DNA of 64,000 nt from positions 372,001 to 436,000 of the forward strand of contig WHVD01000033.1 in NCBI GenBank assembly GCA_015178975.1, read 5' to 3'. Below are positions 47,457 through 56,998 of the stretch, piece by piece. Within the stretch, counting starts at the first letter, position 1; every line of letters starts with the position of its first letter. The translations under genes and the position numbers were made by a program. The DNA comes from Hysterangium stoloniferum. Lineage: Eukaryota; Basidiomycota; Agaricomycetes; Hysterangiales; Hysterangiaceae. The notes below the pieces were generated by a model. The model was not told where the DNA came from, did not search any database, and saw only the letters and a program-made list of their open reading frames with translations.

Positions 47457-48197
47457 TGTTACGACTGTGTTGCAACCCTATCGGCTCCCGAGGTTATCGC
47501 CACATATCAACAATTCAAGTTAGTGTTCAAGTCACCACATCAGAAACCATCGGCCTCCCAATGCTGACATACATTTTCACGGTGATCAAACTCCATTTAC
47601 ACCCACATCAAAATACACTTGAACTATCTGGTTAAGCTCTGATACATCCCTTTTATTATGATGATCTGCTCTATCCTATGTTTCACATATGTCTATATAT
47701 ATTTGTAACCCTCAAACTATTTCCTTTTTTGTAATTCCGCTCTCGGTTATCATCAGCCTCCGAACTAATCATAAACTTCCCGTTCCTAGTCAAGCTTATT
47801 GTTAATACCACTTTCCACCCTTCTCCCTGTTAGTATTTTCTAGATGCCTGATACTTGTATATGAACCCACTGTAGTTGTAGTTACTAGGCAATCAGAATA
47901 TCAACTCAGAACACTCTCTTACATCTATAGTAATCTCATACTAAGAATTCCACTATCCGCCTTCACGTGCACTCACCCCTTTTCGGTCCCCGACCCCTTG
48001 GCCCGACACTCAACTTATCCCTCGATTCCGATTGGTAGTTTTCACTGAGAGGTGTTCATTGGGACTAGTCTTTGCCTACCCGAAATTTAAGGACACCCAA
48101 TGGATAACTGCGAGGGTGCAGTACATAAGCTGAAGCCAAGTCCTTCCGATTGGTCCCTGTCGGCCAACCAACTTTAGTCAGTTTTCAGTTCTTAACA
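47457..48197 (+). mobile_element. 5' LTR of element A (Ty3 type)
   Basis: 741 bp, from TGTTACGACTGTG to GTTCTTAACA, preceded by ATGGG (target sequence in exon 2). The element's 3' LTR is missing: internal sequence stops at 52943. A 37-nt spacer separates the LTR from the gag ATG. No obvious tRNA primer-binding site could be read. Confidence 0.85.
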
Positions 48198-48234
48198 GTA
48201 TATTCGATTTCACACTCACATTTTCCATTTAATC

Positions 48235-51200
48235 ATGCCTCCAAGAAAAAAAGATGCCAAGCCAAGTGGCGAAGCAGAATTTTTCACTCTCAAGTCTCCT
48301 TTCCTGTATACAGCCCGAGCTACTCAGAGAACCCCACAACCAGGAACCTCCGAAGAATCCTGCTTTGTGGAAATTACCGGTGATGATGAAGAAGTTACTG
48401 AAGCAACCGACCCTGAAGCACCTGAGGAGGATAACAATCAATCAGCTCTGGAACCCCAACCCGAGGATGGCGACCAACCCATACCTCAGGCCAGTGGTTC
48501 TAAAAAATCTACAAAACAAAAACTGGCTCTCGATCCCGACGAGACATGGGAATTGTTCTCAGGTACCCTAGGATCCCTTAACAAATTCCTTAAAAACAAT
48601 ACTAAGGAAAAAGAATCTGGGCAAACCTGAGTCAACAAACCTGAACCATTTACTGGCTCAAACCCAAAGAAATTGCCAACATTTCTCATGCAATGTCGAT
48701 TCAACTTTTGGGACCGCCAAGCTGCATTCGCAATGGATGACCGAAAGGTAAATTTTGCACTCTCATACCTTAAGGACTCTGCAGCAGCCTGGTTTGAACC
48801 TGCATTCTCTGGCCTCACCTCCGAAGACCCCAATTGGCTTCACGATTGGGATGCCTTTGTTGAGGAACTCGAAACAAACTTCAGTCCCTACGACCAAACT
48901 GGTGATGCTGAAACCGCGCTTTCTAATCTCAAAATGAAAGACTCCCAGCACATCACTGATTACATCGTCCAGTTCAACAACCTCACCATGCATTGCGACT
49001 GGGGTGATTCGGCCCCTCCATTACCAGTTTTACTCCGGCCTCCCATCTCGCCTCAAAGATGAAGTTTCCAAAGGAGAGACCGGCAAACTGAAGACTCTCC
49101 CCCTCATGCGTCTAAAGGCCCACAATGCAGATGCTCAATACTGGGAACGACGTTCGGAAATCAGTCACAAAAACCCATAGGACAAAAAATCATTGGACAA
49201 TAAGAATGCCAACAAGTCTGGTAATCAAAACACCAACAATAGTGGCAACTTGAACTCCAATAAGAAGTCCGAAAACAAAGGGTCTAACGACAAAAAAGGC
49301 AAGGGCAAACACTCGAATAAGTCTCAAGATAAAGACAAACCCAATTTAACTGGCAAACTTGCCTCCGACGGCAAGCTTCTACCACAGGAAAAGCAATGTC
49401 AAATGGACAACAACCTTTGCTTGTTGTGCACAGATCCCAGACACCGAGTCACCACATGCCTAAAGGCCACCAAAGCCCAATCAGCCAATAAGGCCACAAC
49501 TCACAACTGGCCAAGCCGGCTGCTGAGTCGAAAAAAGATTAAGCAACTCTCTGGATTCCATGCGGTTGGAGAGTTGCATTGAATCTCCTCGCACACTGGA
49601 AAATTGTCATCTTAATGCATCTGCCCTGTATGATCCCAATTCCTTGTTTATAAATCTTACTTCAGAACCCCTTGGGAGTCTCACTTTTCAAGCTCTCATA
49701 GATTCAGGTTCAACCCATTGTTTTATAGATACAAGTTTTTCCTGAAAAAATCAGTTAAAAACCTATGCAATAGATCCAATTCCACTCCAACTTTTTGATG
49801 GTACCTCAAACTCCATAATCTCGCAAGCCTGCAAACTCCGACTTCGGTTCCCATGTGGAACCTTTCAGACAGTTACATTTTTTGTAACACAGTTGGACCC
49901 GAGCTGCTCCATGGTTCTAGGAAATAACTGGCTCACCCACTGCAATCCATTGATTGATTGGGTATTGGGCAGTATCCATTTCCAAACCCCATTGGCACCT
50001 GATACGACTGGTCCGTTTCTGCCTGTTTTGGCAAATATGGCCTCTACGGCACCTCTGGCCCCTGTGGCAAATCTGAGCTCTCCGCCGCCCATCTCTCTAA
50101 TAAATGCTGCAGCCTTTATGAGAGCCATCAAGTTGGACAGCTCCCGAGCATTTACAGTCAATCTTAAAGTTGACAAAGTCACTGGTCACTTTGCAATCCC
50201 GGTGACTGAACCGATTGCAGATTTGGAAGGTGTTCCAGAAAAATACCATGAATTTGCAGATGTCTTCAGTAAACAAAAAGCTGATCGATTGGCTCCTCAC
50301 AGGCCTTATGATTTGAAAATTGACATTGAGGAAGGTTCACATCCACCCCTATGCCCAGTTTATCCTCTCTCGCAGTCCGAACTATCGGCTATCTGAGATT
50401 TCTTGGATGAACATTTGGCTATACTGTAGGTTTTATCCGACCCTCAAAGTCTCCTTATGGAGCCCCTATCCTATTTGTTCAGAAAAAAGACGGTTCCCTT
50501 CGGCTTTGCATTGACTTTCGAGGACTAAATGCAATCACTCGAAAAGATAAGTATCCATTACCACTAATCTCTGACTTACTCAATGCCCCTCAGAAGGCCC
50601 GAATTTATACAAAGATAGATCTCAAGCACACCTATCATTTGGTTTGGATCACTGAAGGCGACGAATGGAAAATGGCTTTTCGCACTGGCTATGGCTCCTT
50701 CGAATGGTTAGTGATGCCTTTCGGTCTCACCAACGCTCTGTCGGTCTTTCAACGTTTTATCAATGACATCTTTTCCGACCTCCTCGACGTCTTCATCATT
50801 GTGTACTTAGACGACATTCTCATATTTTCCGAAGACCCTACACTTTATGATGAACATGTTCATGAAGTTCTCTGAAGACTCCGAAAACATGGTCTTTTTG
50901 CGAATGGTAAAAAATGTTCTTTTGATGTCAACACAGTTGAATACTTAGGTTTTATGATGGGACCTGACGGTCTCCGCATGGACGACTCTAAAATTCAAGT
51001 CATTCAAGATTGGCCGGAACCCCGAAAGGTTAAGGACATTCAGTCCTTTTTAGGCTTCGCCAATTTTTATTGTCATTTCATTCACAACTACTCAAAAATT
51101 ACTGTTCCACTCACTCATCTTACTCATAAAGATGCCCCGTGGATTTTCTCCGAAGAATGCCGAATGGCATTCTGAGAATTGAAAAGTGCATTTACATCTG

Positions 51201-52943
51201 CTCCTATTTTGTCACACTGGAAGCCCAACGTTCAACTCATTGTGGAAACTGATGCCTCAGATTATGCACTAGCTGCAATACTGTCCATTTTGGACACCGA
51301 TGGTGAAGTACACCCAGTAGCCTTTTTGTCTCGCATATTTTCAGCACCTGAACTCAACTATGATGTTCACGATAAGGAACTACTTGCGATTTTCAAAGCT
51401 TTCAAAACCTGGTGACATTATTTGGAGGGATCGGCTCACCCGATCGATGTTATTACCGACCACAAAGATTTGGTTTACTTTTCAACCACAAAACTACTCA
51501 CCCGTCGGCAAGCCTGATGGTCTGAATTCCTCTCTGCTTTCAATATGGTAATCTGCTTCTGTCCCGGCCACCTTGGTGGAAAACCCAATGCTATGACTAG
51601 ACGATGGGACGTCTATCCTAAAGAGGGGAGTAGCAACTACACCACAGTTAATCTGCATAATTTCAAGCCTACGTTTTCATCGGAACAACTGTCCACGTCT
51701 ATCTGAGCCACTTACCTCATTCATCCAGTCTTGCGAAGTGTTATCCTTATGGATACTGAAAAGTTACATCAAGACATACTATCGGCAATTCCATCAGACC
51801 CAGTCACCAAAGCACACCTCGATAACCCATCCAACCCCGATCAACCCTGATGGTCACTGGACTCACAAGGTTTCATTAGACTCAACAACCATATCTATGT
51901 ACCAGATTCTGATACCCTTCAGCTACAAATCCTACAACATAAGCATGATCACCCGATCTCAGGACATTTCGGCCTCAATAAGACTCTTTCACTCATTAGA
52001 AGAGAATATACATGGCATGGCATCCAAACCTTTGTTAAGCACTATTGCAAATCTTGTACAACGTGTCTATGCTCTAAATCACAGCAACACAAACCATATG
52101 GCCTACTCAAACAATTACCAATACCTGAAAAACCCTGGAACTCGATTTCTATGGATTTCATTGAGCACCTACCAGCATCTGAAGGTCACACAGCAATCCT
52201 AGTTGTTGTGGATCGGCTCACAAAGCAAAGTATTTTCATTCCCACATATGACACAATAACATCTGTACAGTTAGCCAAATTATTCATCACCCACATATTT
52301 TCCAAGCATGGGGTTCTGTCACATGTCACATCCGATCGCAGATCCAAGTTTGTCTCTTACTTTTTTAGGTCACTCAGAAAAGCACTAGAAATGAAGTTAC
52401 ACTTCACTTCAGGCTACCACCCAGAAGGTGACAGCCAAACCGAATGCATGAATCAAACCTTGGAACAGTACATTCGTGTCTATTGTAACTATCAACAAGA
52501 CAATTGGAAATCACTACTACCGCTAGCCAAATTTGCATATAACAACGCACTGAATGCCACTACTGGCATTTTGTCTTTCTTTGCAAACAAAGGCTACAAC
52601 CCCAATATTGCAATCCACCCAGAACACGATCTCGCATCCACCTGTGCTCAAGACTTTGTTACAGACCTTGACAAGCTACATCAAGAACTTCGTAAAACTA
52701 TCACAATGGCCCAAGAACAATACCAACGGTCTGCAGATAAGAATAGACTTCCACCTCCTGATTTCAAGATTGGAGACTGAGTATTCATTAAAGCTGAGTT
52801 TTTCCGAACTACTAGACCCTCTAAAAAGCTCTCTGAAAAATATTTAGGTTCTGTTGAAGTTATAGCACAAGCCGGCATGCTTTCATGGACGCTTCGGCTT
52901 CCCAACAATATGCATGCAGTGCACCCAGTATTTCATGTATCTA
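48235..52943 (+). pseudogene. Element A Gag-Pol polyprotein, decayed
   Basis: Gag (48235-49170) begins MPPRKKDAKPSG and has the LMQCRFNFWDR segment. A zinc knuckle C-X2-C-X4-H-X4-C lies at 49418-49459. Protease with IDSGSTHCF is near 49700. RT contains VYLDDILIF (about 50800). RNase H has ETDASDYAL. Integrase has the SMDFIEHLP, TSDRRSK and DSQTEC segments (RGSEF and TERV in element B). Frameshifts lie near 49018, 49570 and 50425. In-frame TGA codons are at 48628, 50394, 50873, 51173, 51413, 51515, 51704, 51848 and 52778, almost all where an Arg is expected. The sequence stops within the HPVFHVSML segment. Confidence 0.9.
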
Positions 52944-53028
52944 TGTTACAACTGGACAATCCCGCCAGACTCCGGGTACTAACCCGTACGCCCCCATGCC
53001 CTATATGCACCAATTGTCTGTTTATAGG
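52944..53028 (+). mobile_element. Start of an element B-type LTR fused to element A
   Basis: From TGTTACAACTGG to TTTATAGGA the sequence follows the first 85 or so bases of the element B LTR (56143 onward) with substitutions. It is joined to element A's pol at the shared bases ATGTTA. Confidence 0.75.
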
Positions 53029-53460
53029 ACAAGCTTAGGAACCCTTGCTACACTGCGGGGTGGTCACTTCGCAACTGGCCCCACAACTTCGCTGTGGGCT
53101 CCAGCTTGTTGGGAGGCTTTGCCCCCCAAACCCCCTGTTATGTATTTATAGGTTTTTCCCGATTTTCAACCAATCTCCCCCTAACAAATTGTGAAAACGA
53201 AATTTAAATTTAATTATATTGTGACGACAAAATTGTACAATATTTGCTTGATTTATCTTGAATTTATACAATTTATTTTGTATTTTGACCTTATAAATTG
53301 AACAAGGTATTCAATTTTTACCTTTTATTCTTTTTTGATTAAAATGTCGGCGGCTCAGCGCCTATTCACAACGCGCGAGTAATCATGTGACATTCACATG
53401 ACATTTCAAACTCCGACGCCCACAAAACGCGATGTGAAATAATCGCGCATACTCAAGGCA
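53029..53460. other. GC-rich cassette and AT-rich spacer, no gene
   Basis: 53040-53150 is GC-rich with runs such as GGCTTTGCCCCCCAAACCCCC; it may be part of another element's terminus, which I cannot name. 53160-53340 is AT-rich. 53385-53405 contains a short inverted repeat (ATGTGACATTCACAT). No supported gene. Confidence 0.4.
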
Positions 53461-53550
53461 ATATATATATATATATTATTTATATTATTATAATAAAATA
53501 TTATATTTATAACTAATTAAAAATAAATATAATAATTATAATAATATAAA
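53461..53550. repeat. AT microsatellite and AT-only stretch
   Basis: Starts with about nine TA units and continues with almost only A and T. Confidence 0.85.
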
Positions 53551-53589
53551 GCCGGCCACCTATATTTATTATACGGCGCGCGGGAAACT

Positions 53590-53845
53590 CGTCACAACGA
53601 GTAACAGCCGTCACAACAAGTGACAGTTGTCACAAGGGCGTGCAACGGTCACAGAGGCGCCTAACGGTCACAAGGGCGCGCAACTGTCACAGAGGCGCGC
53701 AACTGTCACAGAGGCGCGCAACTGTCACAGGCACGCAACTGTCACAAAGGCGCGCAACTGTCACAAAGGCGCGCAACTGTCACAAAGGCGCGCGATGGTC
53801 ACACAGGCGCGACTGTCACAACGCGTGACAGTCACAAGACGCGAA
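53590..53845. repeat. CpG-dense minisatellite, about 19-bp unit
   Basis: Roughly 14 imperfect copies of a unit like GGCGCGCAACTGTCACAAA; the central five or six copies are nearly identical, the outer ones degenerate. It yields a long plus-strand frame (53627-53896) that is a by-product of the repeat. Confidence 0.9.
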
Positions 53846-53890
53846 AGGATATACGCGCGCACAAGTGCGAGAGCATTATGTCATCATATA

Positions 53891-55494
53891 CAGTGACTTA
53901 CAAAACGTATCCAATGTTTTGTAGTTTCAGCTTATATATGCTATATCGCAGTAGATAAAATAGTAGAAATCACCAAAATATTTGTGAACATGACCTATCA
54001 TGTATATATTTATATGGTAGAACTATATTATGTAATATCCATATATGGAAACACTATGAATTTTTCAATGGAGAGGGTTCATTGGATACATTTTGTAACT
54101 GACACATTTAGGCAGGAAATTACTAGTATTTAGTACTTAGTGTAGCCACCCTTTTCCTTTAATATATCTGAAACCCTCCTAGGCATACCTTCAATCAAAT
54201 CCTGACACACCTTTTCATCAATCTTGTACCATTCATCCACCACCCTCTCCCACAACTCTTCCATCCCCTGGGGTGCATTCTCATACCCTGCCAACCTCCT
54301 CTTCAGGTGATTCCATAGGTGTTCAATGGGATTCAAGTCAGGAGACTGTGCTGGCCATGAGAGAACCCTGAAACCATTTTCTTGGAACCAATTCTGGGCC
54401 TTCTTACAGGTATGCTTGGGGTCATTGTCCTGCTGGAAGATGATACCATTGGCAGATTTACCATAGTCCTTAAGACTGGCTTGCAGGTCATCCTCCAGAA
54501 TCTGGATGTAGAGATCCCCATCCATCCTTCCATCAATCTTGCATGCATACCCAACCCCCTCCCACAGCATGCACCCCCAAACCATTAAAGATCCACCACC
54601 AAACTTCAGGGTTCCCTCAACCAGCCTGTCACTCAAGCCCTCCCCTGCCTTTTTCCACACCCACTTCCTGCCATCTGACCCCAGCCTATTAATTTTGGTC
54701 TCATCAGACCACACCACGTTCTTCCAATCCTTCACAGTCCAATCCTGATATGCCAAAGCAAAATCCATTCTCTCCCTTTTATGCCTCTTAGAAAGAAGAG
54801 GCCTTTTCTTCTTTACCACAGGCTTCATCCCAGCTGCCTTGAGTCAATGATGCACTGTTTGAGGATTGAGTGACTGGTTGGTGATAGTGCAAAGTGCCTT
54901 TGTTGCATCTACAGCTGTATCAGCCTTTCCAGAGCTGATAAGGTGTTGTGCAAAATGGATGTTGGCTGTGGAGAGTTTGGAAAGGTGACCACCAGAGGAC
55001 TTAGAAAGGTGGTAATGGTGTTTAGAATGAAGTCTAGAGATAGTAGCATAGCTATAGCCAGTAGAAACTGAAATTTGTCTGGCAGAATGGCCAGCATCAA
55101 GTAGAGAAAGGATCTCATACTGGGCAGCAGTGGACAGGGGATGCATGGTTAGAATTGAGGAAATATTAGCTGAGAAAGCCCTTCAACTTATACTGTAGTA
55201 TAGAATGATCACATGACATGTTGAAAAACATAAACAAATGCAAACAATCAACATAGGCATATGGTTTTCATGCCAGAACCTGTCAGTTACAAAACGTATC
55301 CAATGAACCCTCTCCATTAAAATATTCATAGTGTTTCCATATATGGATATTACATAATATAGTTCTACCATATAAATATATACATGATAGGTCATGTTCA
55401 CAAATATTTTAGTGATTTCTACTATTTTATCTACTGCGATATAGCATATATAAGCTGAAACTACAAAACATTGGATACGTTTTGTAAGTCACTG
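53891..55494 (-). mobile_element. Tc1/mariner element 3
   Basis: 1604 bp, TA on both sides (53889-53890, 55495-55496). TIRs of about 213 bp (53891-54103, 55282-55494) start CAGTGACTTACAAAACGTAT and carry an inner inverted copy of the ACAAAACGTATCCAATG motif, as in elements 1 and 2. Same length as element 2 but with different TIR sequence. Confidence 0.92.
54130..55146 (-). pseudogene. Transposase of element 3 with one premature TGA
   Basis: Starts at 55146 (MHPLSTAAQYEI), with a helix-turn-helix (SARQISVSTGYSYATISRLH). An in-frame TGA at 54846-54844 splits it; the reading frame is unchanged and continues to 54130, ending GGYTKY. The catalytic core is complete: WSDETKINRLGSDGR, QQDNDPKHTC, SPDLNPIEHLW. 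The stop lies where family members often have Arg or Ser before LKxxGMK, so a CGA-to-TGA change is plausible. Length about 338 codons, normal for Tc1/mariner. Confidence 0.88.
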
Positions 55495-55526
55495 TATGCT
55501 ACTACAGCAAAAACCGAAAATCTCTG

Positions 55527-55741
55527 GAACATTCCAGTGGCTTCCAAAGGAATAGTAGTTAATAGGTACTAATAATAGATAGAATATTCTATAAGTTTCC
55601 AGAATGTTCTATTATGCCAAGAATATTCTATAGTGTCTTAGAAAGTAGTTAGAACCTTTAACAATGCTCTAGAAAATTCTAGAAAATTCTAAATGACATC
55701 ATTCCTTCCAGAATTACATCATTCAATCTTCTAGAATCTTC
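55527..55741 (+). promoter_or_regulatory. Cluster of heat-shock elements
   Basis: Perfect alternating TTC/GAA arrays: TTCCAGAATGTTC (55597-55609), GAAAATTCTAGAAAATTC (55672-55689, four units), TTCTAGAATCTTC (55729-55741), plus shorter pairs at 55527 and about 55706. This spacing (nGAAn every 5 bp) is the known binding pattern of heat-shock factor trimers. They lie 20-235 bp upstream of a TATA box. Confidence 0.65.
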
Positions 55742-55760
55742 TAAATGTCTCAGAATAAAA

Positions 55761-55770
55761 TGTATATAAG
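55761..55770 (+). promoter_or_regulatory. TATA box downstream of the heat-shock elements
   Basis: TGTATATAAG followed by GGAGCTCAGCTCC, a short palindrome. The setting suggests a promoter, possibly inside an LTR of another retroelement that element B later interrupted. No coding sequence follows before 56142. Confidence 0.55.
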
Positions 55771-55849
55771 GAGCTCAGCTCCAGCCCTGAATATCATCTT
55801 TACTATATATCATCTCACCACATCTGTGTGTCACTGCAGCAAGCAGGCT

Positions 55850-56110
55850 ACTCCACCCCTATCTGGGCAGCTGGACATCTAATTCCACCTCTATCTGAGC
55901 TGTTGGAAACCCTTGCCACCTCTATCAGAGTTGTTGGCCCAATCAGATCCCTTGTCACCTCAATCTGAGCTGTTGACTGATCTGCTGTTCCCCTTGTCAC
56001 CTCAATCTGAGTTGTTGACTTTTGTTCCCCCTTGCCACTTCTTAATTGAATAGTTGGCTATCTTTTATATATTATTTCCACCTCAGTTAGAGTTGTTGGT
56101 TATCAACTAA
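55850..56110 (+). repeat. Imperfect tandem repeats, 30-42 bp units
   Basis: About seven units, each containing a CCACCTC(A/T)ATCTGAG(C/T)TGTTG-like core, starting near 55854, 55886, 55917, 55957, 55999, 56038 and 56080. They lie in the presumed transcript leader after the TATA box. Confidence 0.7.
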
Positions 56111-56142
56111 TAATATATAAATAATCTCATACTATAGTCATC

Positions 56143-56961
56143 TGTTACGACCGGACAAATCCCGCCGAACTCCGGGCACTAACTCGTACACCCCCACGCG
56201 CTACAAGCACCAATTGTCTGTTTATAGGATTTCCCGCCCGGACTCCGTTACATCAAGACTCATTACGTTCGGCCTCATTAAGACACATATCAGTCACCGG
56301 ACTTCCCCTGGACCCTGTCTCTGTCTATGTCCGTCTTTGTCCCACGCATCAGTCACCAGAACCCGCTTAGAATCCCGTCACCACTCTAATCGAGCCCCGT
56401 TCCCATTTTAGTCAAATGACCTGTCACGATTTAGGACTCCGCTCCCGCTCCGTTTCCCGTTATGGGTTATGCTTTGTCACGATTCGGACTCCGCTCCGTT
56501 CCGTCCCGTTCCTAACACCAATTTGGTGTTTACTATTCCCGTTTTATGTTTTGCTCGTTTCGTCTCATTATTACTGGATTCGGTATGTCATGCATTCCAC
56601 GGTCTATATAAACTGGCAGATGTTGTACATACAATCCAGTCAGAAAATTAGCTTAGATTCCCCCCAGTAATCTAATACATTTTCCTCTCTAAAACCCTAC
56701 TCTTATCAGACCGCTCGCACTAGTCGGAGCCCACGGGCTCCGGCGCATCTATCTCTCCCGACTATCTCGATTCACGACTCACAACTCACAACCTACGACT
56801 CACAACCTACGAACCCCCGCCCGGACTCCCCGGGATTCCCGTCCGCCTGTCTGAAATTGGACAATACGATCTAGCGAGGGCGCAGCCTATAAGCTGAAGC
56901 CAAGTCCTACCGAATATCCCGCGGGTTTCTCCGGAAACCCGGCCTGAGTGTGTATCCTAAC
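56143..56961 (+). mobile_element. 5' LTR of element B (819 bp)
   Basis: From TGTTACGACCGG to TATCCTAACA. Contains a TATA box (TCTATATAAA, 56603-56612). Same length as the 3' LTR; the differences seen are mostly C/T or G/A at CpG sites. No exact 5-bp target duplication: TCATC precedes and TCAGA follows the element. ORFs inside the LTR are not genes. Confidence 0.92.
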
Positions 56962-56998
56962 AGTATTTTCTGACTAATACTCGCAGATTGTTTTCATT

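Noticed and set aside
48628..52780. UGA read as an amino acid in element A
   Set aside because: Element B and U2 use TGA/TAA as ordinary stops and have CGN at the matching Arg codons; deamination explains the pattern.
53590..53845. CRISPR array
   Set aside because: Contiguous short tandem units without spacers, in a eukaryotic context.
53627..53896. 89-codon repetitive ORF
   Set aside because: By-product of the 19-bp minisatellite; several frames are open for the same reason.
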